Assembly (NCBI GenBank): GCA_018385135.1
Contig: JAHAWY010000014.1
Coordinates: 1 to 49,708, forward strand
Reading direction: 5' to 3'
DNA length: 49,708 nucleotides
DNA from: Oscillospiraceae bacterium
GTDB lineage: Bacteria > Bacillota > Clostridia > Oscillospirales > Oscillospiraceae
Shown here in pieces: positions 41,403-49,629 of the stretch. The position numbers and the translations under genes were made by a program. The notes beneath the pieces are model-generated. The model was not told the origin of the DNA. It saw nothing but the letters and a program-made list of their open reading frames with translations, and made no database searches. The stretch's first letter is position 1; every line of letters starts with the position of its first letter.

Positions 41403-42386
41403 TTACTTACCGGCCTTGGCTGCCTTGAGAGCCTTGATGTCCAGAGGTGCGAGAACGCTCGGATCCATAGCCTCAAGGGAAATAGCGTCGCTCTTGCAGA
41501 AGGTCTGGCAGGCTTCGCAGCCGCAGCACAGCTCCTCGTTGATGACGGGCTTGCCGTCCTCCATTGTGATGGCGAGGAAGTTGCACTTCTTTGCGCAGAT
41601 ACCGCAGCCCTTGCACTTGTCCATATCGACCTTAGCCTTGAAGCCGGAGCCGATCAGCATGGGTGCGCCGATATAGTTTTGAGCCTGAAGAGCCGTGCAG
41701 CAGCAGGGGCAGCAGTTGCAGATGGAGTATAGACGTCCTGCTGCGACATCCTTGAAGAAGCCGGCGTGGACATTTCCTCTCTCGTGGCACTCGCGCATGA
41801 TCTTGAGAGCTTCTTCCTTGGAGACAAGGCGGCCGTTGAGGTAACGGTCACGATCCATAGCCCATGTGACCCAAGGCTCGCCGATGAGGAAGCAGACGTC
41901 GCGGGGATAGCAGCCCTGCTCGCCGTTGGAGTTGCGGCATACGCAGTCGATGACCGCGATACGGTCGGGACAGTCAATGATGGCGTCTCTTGCGATTTCA
42001 TAGGGGAGGATGTTCTTATCGAGTGTGCCGAGGTCGAGATCCTCTTCGAGGTTTATGATCTGCTCTGCGTCCTCAAGACGGAGAACCTTTGCGTGATAGG
42101 TGTTGGTGGCAATATCGCCCGCATTGCGACCGCACTCGTTGACGGCGACCTTTACCAGTTCCTCGACGACCTCGTTTTCTATGCCGACGGGCTTTCTGTA
42201 TTCACGCTGGATCTCGGGAGGCATCATGGCATTGGTGCCGGTCTTCATGTAATAGATGTAGAGGGGTATGTACTGCATATAGAGCATGCTGTGCATCAAA
42301 CGTGCAAAGCCCTCCTCGTTGCGGGGGAACATCTTTTGCAGGGCGCGCTGGGATTTCTTCCTTACTTCGGGATCGTAGTTATACAT
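41403..42386 (-). CDS. Cysteine-rich 4Fe-4S ferredoxin-type protein
   Basis: The 327-residue protein ends with a two-cluster ferredoxin domain (CKGCGICAKKC and CCGCEACQTFC, about 245-300). Its middle carries further cysteines: IDCVCRNSNGEQGC, RDVC, and the dense CNCCPCCC near residue 220, enough for at least one more cluster. The N-terminal 130 residues have no motif I recognise. It has no signal peptide. GGAGAGAG precedes the ATG. It is co-transcribed with hypA and the STAS gene. An electron-transfer or redox-sensing role is inferred; the reaction is unknown. Confidence 0.75.
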   Translation of the reverse strand: MYNYDPEVRKKSQRALQKMFPRNEEGFARLMHSMLYMQYIPLYIYYMKTGTNAMMPPEIQREYRKPVGIENEVVEELVKVAVNECGRNAGDIATNTYHAKVLRLEDAEQIINLEEDLDLGTLDKNILPYEIARDAIIDCPDRIAVIDCVCRNSNGEQGCYPRDVCFLIGEPWVTWAMDRDRYLNGRLVSKEEALKIMRECHERGNVHAGFFKDVAAGRLYSICNCCPCCCTALQAQNYIGAPMLIGSGFKAKVDMDKCKGCGICAKKCNFLAITMEDGKPVINEELCCGCEACQTFCKSDAISLEAMDPSVLAPLDIKALKAAKAGK

Positions 42387-42487
42387 GTAATCTCTCTCCT
42401 TGCATATTTTTTATTGTGCCCAGGCTGACGGGGAGCATCAAAAAGGCAAAAGCCCGACAGACCGCTTAACATGATTTTGTACTGCAT

Positions 42488-42516
42488 ATTATATGACATA
42501 AAAGAGCAAAAAGCAA
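42488..42516 (-). promoter_or_regulatory. Promoter of the iron-sulfur protein-hypA-STAS operon
   Basis: On the minus strand TTGCTT (42516-42511) and a perfect TATAAT (42493-42488) are 17 bases apart, about 100 bases upstream of the first gene. Confidence 0.55.
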
Positions 42517-42854
42517 GCAATTTACTGCAAATAGGACGTTTTTATAAAGCGGTGTACTTGCGGGTGTTCCAGCTTTTGCAGCCCGTATCTAAAGGCTGAG
42601 ACAGGCTTGAAACAAGAGCCGGGCGGCAGTTGCCGAGATGCGGTTGGTTAACATAATTTGAGGCACATTTTGATACGTTTTTGGAACAACTTTTGATGTT
42701 TTTTGGAGCGTTTGAAAAACTATTTCCAAACTGGTGCGGTAGGTGTTTCAGACGTTCGGACGTGTTGAAAATACAGGCACTTCTGCTTTCTGGTAATATT
42801 GCAAAAAGTTTTTTTCCTTTCTTATAGCTTTATAACAAAAGAGAAAGTTGCGTC

Positions 42855-42884
42855 TTGCAATGGCATGACATTTGCTAGTATAAT
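42855..42884 (+). promoter_or_regulatory. Promoter of the crotonase-fadN-thiolase operon
   Basis: TTGCAA (42855-42860) and a perfect TATAAT (42879-42884) are 18 bases apart. Transcription would start near 42891. Confidence 0.65.
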
Positions 42885-42894
42885 ACAAACAGAC

Positions 42895-42919
42895 GCTTGC
42901 CGTCCGCACAACGGCAGGC
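42895..42919 (+). promoter_or_regulatory. Hairpin at the start of the crotonase leader
   Basis: GCTTGCCGT and ACGGCAGGC form a 9-base-pair stem (one G-U pair) around a 7-base loop, beginning about four bases after the predicted transcription start. A 5'-terminal stem would protect the mRNA from decay. Confidence 0.5.
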
Positions 42920-42958
42920 AGTGCATCCCATTTTAAACAATTAGAAAGGACAAGAATT

Positions 42959-43765
42959 ATGGATTTCACCAAGGTAAAGTACGACGTACAGGAAAGAGTG
43001 GCAATCGTCTCCATGGACAGCCCCAAGAACATGAACGCATTCGATGAGGTCATGCTCGACGAGCTCGAAGCAGCTATCCACATGGCTGACGCAGACGAAA
43101 ACGTCAAGTCTATCATTATCAACAGCACCAACACCAACGCTTTCTCCGCCGGCGGCGACGTTAAGTCCATGTATGACGGCATCATGAACAACCCCAAGGA
43201 AGAGTTCATCAAGGAATTCGGCAAGTCCATCGGCAAGATGGCAAACGTCACCAAGGCTATCCTCCGCAGCCCCAAGCCCGTTGTCGGTGCTGTTCAGGGC
43301 GCTTGCGCAGGCGCAGGCATCGGTGTTGCTCTCGCTTGTGACTACACCATGGCTACTCAGGCTTCCGTATTCATGACCGCTTTCTCCAAGCTCGGTCTTG
43401 TTCCCGATGCCGGCGGCATCTATCTTCTCACCCGCGCTGTTGGTCTGAAGAAGGCTACAGAGCTGGCTATGGACGGCGGTCAGATGGTATTTGCTGATGA
43501 TGCTAAGGCTCTTGGCATGATCAACGAAGTCATCGAGGACGACGATGCTTTCGCAGAAGCAGTTATGAAGAAGGCAAAGAAGTTCACCTATGGTCCGTCC
43601 ACCTCCTACAAGCTCATCAAGGAGCTCGTTTGGGAGTCTGAGTTCAAGGGCTTTGACGAGTATGTTAAGAAGGAAGTTGAAGCTCAGATGGAATGCGGCG
43701 CAACCGATGACTTCAAGGAAGGCGTTGCCGGCTTCGTAGAGAAGAGAAGAGCAAACTTCAAATAA
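42959..43765 (+). CDS. Crotonase-fold protein, PaaG/isomerase-like
   Basis: The 268-residue protein has the enoyl-CoA hydratase/isomerase fold, with oxyanion-hole blocks AFSAGGDVKSM (61-71) and GACAGAGIG (114-122). Both hydratase glutamates are missing: by hand alignment the Glu144 position of rat enoyl-CoA hydratase is Gly122 and the Glu164 position is Phe142. Instead Asp150 in GLVPDAGG and the C-terminal EGVAGFVEKRRANF resemble PaaG-type isomerases. It may therefore isomerise enoyl-CoA double bonds, with hydration done by the fused protein next door. AAAGGA precedes the ATG. Its codon use is strongly biased, as in highly expressed genes. Confidence 0.85.
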   Translation: MDFTKVKYDVQERVAIVSMDSPKNMNAFDEVMLDELEAAIHMADADENVKSIIINSTNTNAFSAGGDVKSMYDGIMNNPKEEFIKEFGKSIGKMANVTKAILRSPKPVVGAVQGACAGAGIGVALACDYTMATQASVFMTAFSKLGLVPDAGGIYLLTRAVGLKKATELAMDGGQMVFADDAKALGMINEVIEDDDAFAEAVMKKAKKFTYGPSTSYKLIKELVWESEFKGFDEYVKKEVEAQMECGATDDFKEGVAGFVEKRRANFK

Positions 43766-44079
43766 GATCAGTATAGCGTTCTGAGGACGGGATGCTCTGC
43801 GTTTCCGCCCAAAATCCAAATCCCAAATTCCTGTCTTTTAATCGCCCACAGCTCCGCTGCCGTTTGAGGCACATCGGAGCAGGTACATAAATCTTACAAT
43901 GTCGGTATCCGAAGTCAAAGCGACTTCGGATACCGCGCCCGTGGCGGATAAAAGACGCAGCGCCTTGCCGTCGGACAGAGCGCTGGTTTTGCTGCTTGCA
44001 GCACCAAATAATTTGTTTAACCCGCGTGGAGAGCTTCCGCGCCAGTTTAATAGAAAGCAAAAAGGAGAGAAGCTATCTC
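43766..44079 (+). other. 314-base intercistronic region
   Basis: No convincing gene lies here. A 62-codon reading frame from 43899 lacks a ribosome site and covers the hairpin at 43903-43935. No good promoter was seen, so read-through from the crotonase promoter is the likely source of fadN-like expression. Confidence 0.5.
43903..43935 (+). repeat. Large intercistronic hairpin
   Basis: CGGTATCCGAAGTC (43903-43916) and GACTTCGGATACCG (43922-43935) form a perfect 14-base-pair stem with a 5-base loop AAAGC. No T-run follows, so it is more likely an RNA-stability or processing element than a terminator. Confidence 0.8.
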
Positions 44080-46422
44080 ATGATTAAGAACATCAACAAA
44101 GCCGTTGTTTTCGGCGCAGGTGTCATGGGTGCATCTATCGCCGGACTTCTGGCAAGCGTCGGCGTTGAAACAGTACTGCTTGACATCGTTCCCCCTCAGG
44201 GCCTCACCGACGAAGAAAAGGCAAAGGGTCTTACCGAGGACAGCTACGAATTCCGTAACCGTTTCTCCCTCGCAGGTCTTGACAGAATTAAGAAGCCCCG
44301 CAACAACATGACCCTCAGCAAGGGCGCCGTCAAGAACGTCCGTATCGGCAACACCACCGATAACCTCGACGAGATCGATGACGCTGACTGGATCGTTGAA
44401 GCGGTTTCCGAGCGCATCGACATCAAGCAGAGCGTTCTCAAGCAGATCGCTCCCCATCGTAAGCCCGATGCTATCGTTTCCTCCAACACCTCCGGCGTTA
44501 ACTGCACCAACATCGTCAGTGTTATGGACGACGAGTTCAAGAAGTACTTCATGGGTACTCACTTCTTCAATCCTCCCCGTTGGATGGCTCTGTTTGAGAT
44601 GATCCCCACCCAGTGGACTGACAAGGGCGCATATGAGCGTATGCAGCACTTTGCAGAAAACGGTCTGGGTAAGGTCGTTTGCCACGCAAAGGACACCCCG
44701 AACTTCGTCGGCAACCGTATCGGCGTTTTCGCAGCAGTTACCGCTCTGCGCCTCGCCGAGAAGTATGGCTATGACGTTCCCACTCTCGACCTGCTCACAG
44801 GTCCCATCATGGCTCACCCGAAGTCCGCTACCTGCAAGACCTGCGATATGGTTGGTATCGACGTTCTTGCAGCAGTTGCCGGCAACGTTCTCGCTGTTTC
44901 CAACGACGAGCGCGAGAAGGTAGAATATGACCTTCCCCAGTACGTTAAGGACATGGTCACCGACGGTCACCTCGGCGACAAGGTCAAAAACGGCTTCTAC
45001 AAGAAGGAAATCATCGACGGCAAAAAGACCGTTCTTTGCTATGACCACGCTTCCAAGACCTACATCAACAAGAAGGCTGATGAGGTTCCCGCCATTGCAG
45101 AGGCAAAGAATCATCCCAACAAGTATGAATTCATGACCTTCGGCGGCGACTCCAAGGAGCAGCAGTTCACATACGAATTCAACAAGACCGTTCTCCTCTA
45201 TGCCGCACGTCTCGTTCCCGAGATCGCTGACGACTATAAGGAAATCGATAAGGCTCTGGTCTCCGGCTTCAACTGGGACATGGGCGTTTTCGGTATGTGG
45301 GATCAGATCGGCGTCCGCAAGTCCTGCGAAGCATGGGCTAAGGACGGCGAGGTCATTCCTCAGTGGGTTCTCGACAGACTTGCTGCCGGCAAGGAGAAGT
45401 TCTTCGAGGAAGGCGCTGATGATTGCAAGTTCCTCAAGCTGAGCAACACAAACGTAGTTAAGGAAAATGAAGATGCCTCCATCCGCGACATGGGCGACGG
45501 CGTTCTTTGCTGCGAGTTCCACTGCACAGCAAACGCTATCACCGAGAACGTCGGCGAGATGATTCTCGAAGGTACCGAGATGCTCAAGGGCAACGACTGG
45601 GTTGGTATGGTCGTCGGCAACGAAGGCAAGAACTTCTGCGCAGGCGCTGACCTGTTCACCATCTACAGCCTTGCTACCGATAAGGAATGGGATAAGCTCG
45701 ATGCTCTCATCCGTGGTCTCCAGGATGGTACCAAGGCTCTGAAGTACGCTGTTCGTCCCACCGTTTCCGCTCCGTTCGGTCAGACCCTCGGCGGCGGCTG
45801 CGAAGTCACCATGCACTGCCAGGCTTCCGTTCCTCACACCGACACCTTCATGGGTCTGGTTGAGTTCGGCGTAGGTCTTGTTCCCGCAGGCGGCGGCTGC
45901 TCTGAGCTGCTCCGTCGTGTCATGGATCGCTGCTGGGATACCGCAAAGACCGCTCGTTACAACGCTGTTAAGTCTCTGTGGCAGGCAATTGCTATGGCAA
46001 AGGTCAACATGAGCGCTGACGCCGCTGTCGAAGCAGGCTATCTCGACAAGGGTACCTACATCGAGCGCAACAAGGCAAAGCAGCTCCAGTCCGCTAAGGA
46101 ACAGGTTCTCTGGATGGCGGCTCATGACTATCGTCCGGGCGCAGATCCCACCATCAAGGTTGTCGGCGAGTACGGCTACGGCGCAATCGCATATGACCTT
46201 CTTATGGCAAAGAACGGCGGCTTCATGTCCGAGCACGACACTCTTATCGCAACAAAGGTTGCACATATCATCACCGGCGGCGATCTGCCCTACGGCGCGG
46301 AAGTTCCGCTCCAGCAGATTCGTGACCTCGAGCGCGAAGCATTCCTGTCCCTCGCCGGTACCGAAAAGACTCAGGAACGTATCATGACCATGCTGGCAAA
46401 CGGCAAGGCTGTCCGTAACTAA
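44080..46422 (+). CDS. FadN-like 3-hydroxyacyl-CoA dehydrogenase/enoyl-CoA hydratase
   Basis: This bifunctional beta-oxidation enzyme is 780 residues and follows the Bacillus FadN order: dehydrogenase first, hydratase last. It has the NAD site VFGAGVMGASIAG (9-21), ADWIVEAVSERIDIKQSVLKQI, SSNTSGVNCTNI and GTHFFNPPRWMALFEMIP, a C-terminal dehydrogenase region (NGFYKKE), then a crotonase domain from about 475 with NFCAGADLF and GGGCEVTMH. Both hydratase glutamates are present (GGCE, and LVEFGVGLVPAGG 20 residues later). The start at 44080 has GGAG upstream. It is followed by a thiolase after 14 bases. The pair could degrade acyl-CoA or build C4 units; no acyl-CoA dehydrogenase lies nearby. Confidence 0.92.
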   Translation: MIKNINKAVVFGAGVMGASIAGLLASVGVETVLLDIVPPQGLTDEEKAKGLTEDSYEFRNRFSLAGLDRIKKPRNNMTLSKGAVKNVRIGNTTDNLDEIDDADWIVEAVSERIDIKQSVLKQIAPHRKPDAIVSSNTSGVNCTNIVSVMDDEFKKYFMGTHFFNPPRWMALFEMIPTQWTDKGAYERMQHFAENGLGKVVCHAKDTPNFVGNRIGVFAAVTALRLAEKYGYDVPTLDLLTGPIMAHPKSATCKTCDMVGIDVLAAVAGNVLAVSNDEREKVEYDLPQYVKDMVTDGHLGDKVKNGFYKKEIIDGKKTVLCYDHASKTYINKKADEVPAIAEAKNHPNKYEFMTFGGDSKEQQFTYEFNKTVLLYAARLVPEIADDYKEIDKALVSGFNWDMGVFGMWDQIGVRKSCEAWAKDGEVIPQWVLDRLAAGKEKFFEEGADDCKFLKLSNTNVVKENEDASIRDMGDGVLCCEFHCTANAITENVGEMILEGTEMLKGNDWVGMVVGNEGKNFCAGADLFTIYSLATDKEWDKLDALIRGLQDGTKALKYAVRPTVSAPFGQTLGGGCEVTMHCQASVPHTDTFMGLVEFGVGLVPAGGGCSELLRRVMDRCWDTAKTARYNAVKSLWQAIAMAKVNMSADAAVEAGYLDKGTYIERNKAKQLQSAKEQVLWMAAHDYRPGADPTIKVVGEYGYGAIAYDLLMAKNGGFMSEHDTLIATKVAHIITGGDLPYGAEVPLQQIRDLEREAFLSLAGTEKTQERIMTMLANGKAVRN

Positions 46423-46436
46423 GGGGGAAATAAGAC

Positions 46437-47621
46437 ATGAGAGAAGCAGTTATTGTAGCATACGGACGTAGTGCAATCGGCAAATCTCCGAAAGGCACTC
46501 TGAAAGACACCAGACCTGAAGAATATGCAGCTCAGGTCATCAAGGGCACTCTGGCAAAGGTTCCCACCTTTGACCCCGCCCTCATAGACGACGTTATCCT
46601 CGGCTGCGCGTTCCAGGAAGCTGAAACCGGCACCAATGTTGCTCGCAACATCGGTATGCTGGCAGGCATTCCCGAAACCGTTCCCGCACAGACCGTCAAC
46701 CGTTTCTGCTCTTCCGGCCTTCAGTCCATCGCTATGGGCGCAAACGCCATCATGGCCGGTCAGGCAGACATCATCCTCGCCGGCGGCGTTGAGACTATGT
46801 CCATGGTTCCCATGGGCGGCAACCTCAACGTTCCCAACGTTGAACTCGGCTGCAACAAGGATCCCAGAGCTATGACCGCAATGGGCAACACCGCTGAGAA
46901 CGTTGCTGTTCGCTTCGGCATCACCCGCGAGGAGCAGGACGCATTCGCACTTAAAAGCCACGAGAAGGCTGTTATAGCTCAGGATGAAGGTCGTTTCGAC
47001 GAGCAGATCATCCCCGTTGACGCTGTTAAGTACAGAATGAACGATAAGACCGGTCACGTTGAGAAGTACACCGAGCCCTTCACCAAGGACGAAGGCGTTC
47101 GTCGCGGTCTCACCATGGAAACTCTTGCTAAGCTCAAGACCGTTTTCAAGAAGGGCGGCACTGTTACCGCAGGTAACGCTTCCCAGATGAACGACGCAGC
47201 AGCTTGCGTCCTCATCATGGCTCGTGAAAAGGCTGAAGAGCTGGGTCTTAAGCCCATCGCTAAGTTCCTCAGCTTTGCAGTTGCCGGCTGCGAGCCCGAT
47301 TACATGGGTCTCGGTCCTGTTTACGCAGTTCCCAAGGCTCTTAAGATCGCCGGTCTCACCAAGGAACAGATCGACGTTTGGGAACTCAACGAAGCATTCT
47401 CCTCTCAGGCTATCGCTTGCATCCGCGAGCTCGGTCTCGACGAGGAGAAGGTCAACCCCAATGGCGGCGGCGTTGCTCTGGGTCACCCCCTCGGCTGCAC
47501 CGGCTCCATGCTCACCTGCAAGCTCCTTGCTGAGCTCAAGCGCACCAACAAGAAGTACGGCGTCGTTTCCATGTGCATCGGCGGCGGCATGGGCGCAGCA
47601 GGCGTATTCGAGATGTGCTAA
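46437..47621 (+). CDS. Acetyl-CoA C-acyltransferase (thiolase)
   Basis: The 394-residue thiolase cleaves 3-ketoacyl-CoA or condenses acetyl-CoA. The nucleophile is Cys91 (VNRFCSSGLQS), with His350 in GHPLGCTGS and the second catalytic Cys380 in CIGGGMGAAG. It resembles FadA-type enzymes, but chain-length preference cannot be read. GGGGGAAA lies before the ATG. It closes the operon with the fadN-like gene and the isomerase-like crotonase, and uses the same biased codons. A strong terminator follows. Confidence 0.94.
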   Translation: MREAVIVAYGRSAIGKSPKGTLKDTRPEEYAAQVIKGTLAKVPTFDPALIDDVILGCAFQEAETGTNVARNIGMLAGIPETVPAQTVNRFCSSGLQSIAMGANAIMAGQADIILAGGVETMSMVPMGGNLNVPNVELGCNKDPRAMTAMGNTAENVAVRFGITREEQDAFALKSHEKAVIAQDEGRFDEQIIPVDAVKYRMNDKTGHVEKYTEPFTKDEGVRRGLTMETLAKLKTVFKKGGTVTAGNASQMNDAAACVLIMAREKAEELGLKPIAKFLSFAVAGCEPDYMGLGPVYAVPKALKIAGLTKEQIDVWELNEAFSSQAIACIRELGLDEEKVNPNGGGVALGHPLGCTGSMLTCKLLAELKRTNKKYGVVSMCIGGGMGAAGVFEMC

Positions 47622-47667
47622 GCGATTAGCAAAATCTCAAAAAGCTCACAATATATAACACAATAGG

Positions 47668-47701
47668 AAGTCCCCGTATGCTCTGCATACGGGGACTTTT
47701 T
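47668..47701 (+). terminator. Terminator of the crotonase-fadN-thiolase operon
   Basis: AAGTCCCCGTATG and CATACGGGGACTT form a perfect 13-base-pair stem with a 5-base loop and are followed by T. Strong Rho-independent terminator. Confidence 0.9.
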
Positions 47702-48006
47702 ACACCCTTCAGACTTCTCCGCGCAGGAAAAATAAAGCGCCCGCGCAACTTGCCGGGTGTCCGTAATAAAGTAACACAAGAAAAGCAGCGGCTACCGATT
47801 CCCGGCATAGTTTTTAACAAAAGCACCGCGAATCGGAAGCCCTTTCGGGCTTCGATCCGCGGTGTCCTTCATAAGGCAACGGGCCTTTTTGTTTTTGATG
47901 ACCGTAAACTGCTTTGCTTTTTCGCAAATTTCTTTTCGCTGAAAGAAAAACATGACTGCATCGCATGAACGCGCAAACGAGGCAGACGTCTTGACATCAA
48001 GGTTTA
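47702..48006. other. Intergenic region between convergent operons
   Basis: There is no gene in these 305 bases. Apart from the minus-strand terminator at 47816-47864 nothing functional was recognised. Confidence 0.5.
47816..47864 (-). terminator. Terminator of the hydrogenase-like sensor gene
   Basis: CACCGCG/CGCGGTG and GAAGCCC/GGGCTTC form a two-part stem with a small internal loop and a 4-base apical loop. On the minus strand it is followed by CTTTTGTT. It lies about 140 bases after the gene end. Confidence 0.65.
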
Positions 48007-49629
48007 TTATGATGCAAAGACGCGATCCATGTGATCCTTCATCTCGTTGATCGCTTCGTCGAGAGCGCCAAGCTCCTGTGCCATCCTTACCTCGTCCGTT
48101 TGCAATGTACTCAGAGTATCGGTAGCAACGGCGGAGAGGTTCTGCACTTCCTGTGCCACGACACCGAAAGCAGCGCCGTGTTGACCGGCGTGTGCGGCTT
48201 CGATACTGGCATTGATGGAGAGCAGACGCAGTTGGAGGAATATATTCTCCATTTCGTTGTAGCTGGAACGAAGCTTCTTTGTTGCACAATCCAGTGCATC
48301 CACATTGCCGCCCAGCGACTCAAACAATTCGTCAAACTCCTTGCGGCTGGAGGAGAGCTTCGTTCGGGCATAGTGAATGCAGTTTTCAACATTATTGTGC
48401 CCCGTGGCAACTGCGTTGGCGAAGTCGTGACAGTTTCCGTAGCCGCAGGCGAAGCAGTTAATGGAACGTTTTTCCTCTGTGTCCTTACCCAACGTTGCAA
48501 AGATCTCGTCCATCGTCTTCTGGTCAATCTTCTGTAGCTGTACGGGACGAGGCATATATTTGCGAACGAAGTGGTTCAAATCCAGCTTAGAATCAAAATG
48601 AGCGAAAAGCTCTTTGCCGCTGCTCTCATCCAGCTTCTGAATCTTCTCACGCTTGAGGAGGTTCATCTTCTCGTCAATCTGGTCAACGTCATGAACCGAA
48701 CTGGCGGCAGTACCCATGTTGCAGCCGTTGGGACAGTTGAGCACGTCCACAAGGAGCGGAAGTTCTTTGCCGCGGTTCGCACGCTCGCGGTATGTATCAA
48801 AATATTCCACCAGCTCGTGGATGCCCTCCTTCTGGCGAATCCAGACATCACTGCCGGCATAATATTCCACATTTTCCCGAAGTCCGCCCGGGCGGCTGAA
48901 GGTAAGACCGAGAGCACAGGGAGAATCATCAAATCCGGCGGGGGCAACCTCCATGAGGTTGATTTGCTTTTCCTTGATGTACTCGTTCAGCTTGTCCACT
49001 GTCACATTGTAGGAGATGTACCCCTCGGTGTTGGAATCGCTGAACTCATTGCTCTTGGCAATACAGGGAGAGAGGAAGGCGATGCGGTCCGTAATGCCAT
49101 CATACTCTTTCAAATAAATCGCTTCACACATTGCGGGACTGTGGATGGGGGCAAGCATAGGAATCAGTTCCGGACGGTACATCTCAATGTAAGAGACAAC
49201 CACAGGACAGGGCTGGGAGATCACGGAACGCAGATTTTTTTCGCGTATTGCCTTCAGGTATGCCCATGTGGTGATGTCAGCGCCAAAAGAAACATCGTAA
49301 ATCTTGCGGACACCGATGTGCTTGAGCCAGCCAAACACTTGAGCGGGATTCTTAAAATTATGACGGATGGCAGGTGCGGCAATGATACTGATCGGCACGC
49401 CTGAAGCCAAATCATCAAAGAACCGCTGCGTATCGTCCGCGAAGCTGCGAGCTCCGTGGTCACAGACACGGATGCACTCGCCGCAGTGGATGCACCGTTC
49501 AAAATCTACATAGACTTTATTTTTTCCGTTTTCAAAATGTGCGTAGTTTGCATTGACGGGACACTTTGCAATGCACTTATTGCAGCCCATACACTTGTTG
49601 GGATTGGTCGTGATTAATTCAAGAGCCAT
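48007..49629 (-). CDS. Sensory [FeFe]-hydrogenase-like protein with chemoreceptor signalling tip
   Basis: The 540-residue protein begins with two [4Fe-4S] ferredoxin motifs (CMGCNKCIAKC and CIHCGECIRVC), followed by the H-cluster domain. The four H-cluster cysteines are kept: Cys141 (SQPCP), Cys189 (LSPCIAK), Cys299 and Cys303 (LNCPNGC). The neighbouring proton-transfer cysteine of TSCCP is Gln139-Pro140 here, as expected for sensory rather than catalytic enzymes. A further cluster motif C392-x2-C395-x4-C400-x16-C417 follows, then a short methyl-accepting-protein tip (469-500, LLSINASIEAAHAG and FGVVAQEVQNLS). There is no membrane segment. AGGTG lies upstream of the ATG. It probably reports H2 or redox state to a signalling partner; that is inference. 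Confidence 0.85.
   Translation of the reverse strand: MALELITTNPNKCMGCNKCIAKCPVNANYAHFENGKNKVYVDFERCIHCGECIRVCDHGARSFADDTQRFFDDLASGVPISIIAAPAIRHNFKNPAQVFGWLKHIGVRKIYDVSFGADITTWAYLKAIREKNLRSVISQPCPVVVSYIEMYRPELIPMLAPIHSPAMCEAIYLKEYDGITDRIAFLSPCIAKSNEFSDSNTEGYISYNVTVDKLNEYIKEKQINLMEVAPAGFDDSPCALGLTFSRPGGLRENVEYYAGSDVWIRQKEGIHELVEYFDTYRERANRGKELPLLVDVLNCPNGCNMGTAASSVHDVDQIDEKMNLLKREKIQKLDESSGKELFAHFDSKLDLNHFVRKYMPRPVQLQKIDQKTMDEIFATLGKDTEEKRSINCFACGYGNCHDFANAVATGHNNVENCIHYARTKLSSSRKEFDELFESLGGNVDALDCATKKLRSSYNEMENIFLQLRLLSINASIEAAHAGQHGAAFGVVAQEVQNLSAVATDTLSTLQTDEVRMAQELGALDEAINEMKDHMDRVFAS

Larger units (their letters stand above)
42387..42958. other. 572-base intergenic region between the iron-sulfur and crotonase operons
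   Basis: There is no gene. Outer parts hold the two divergent promoters listed below. The middle (about 42520-42850) is AT-rich in its second half and holds only short inverted repeats such as CAGCC/GGCTG near 42580-42600 and ACGT-TCGG-ACGT near 42760. Nothing matches a full Rex operator (TTGTTAA-N4-TTAACAA). Confidence 0.5.

Noticed and set aside
42387..42958. Rex operator controlling the crotonase operon
   Set aside because: Only partial half-sites such as GTTAAC occur; no full TTGTTAA-N4-TTAACAA match was found.
43899..44087. A 62-codon frame between the crotonase and fadN-like genes
   Set aside because: No ribosome site, overlaps a perfect hairpin and runs into the next gene's start.
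44047..46266. A 739-codon open frame on the minus strand opposite the fadN-like gene
   Set aside because: It exists only because the real gene avoids certain codons; it has no family motif or ribosome site, and the plus strand encodes a clear bifunctional enzyme.
46419..47486. A 355-codon minus-strand frame opposite the thiolase gene
   Set aside because: Same effect of biased codon use; no recognisable motif and no ribosome site.
47816..47864. Two-part hairpin as a novel small RNA
   Set aside because: Its position after the hydrogenase-like gene and the T-rich tail on the minus strand are explained by a terminator.
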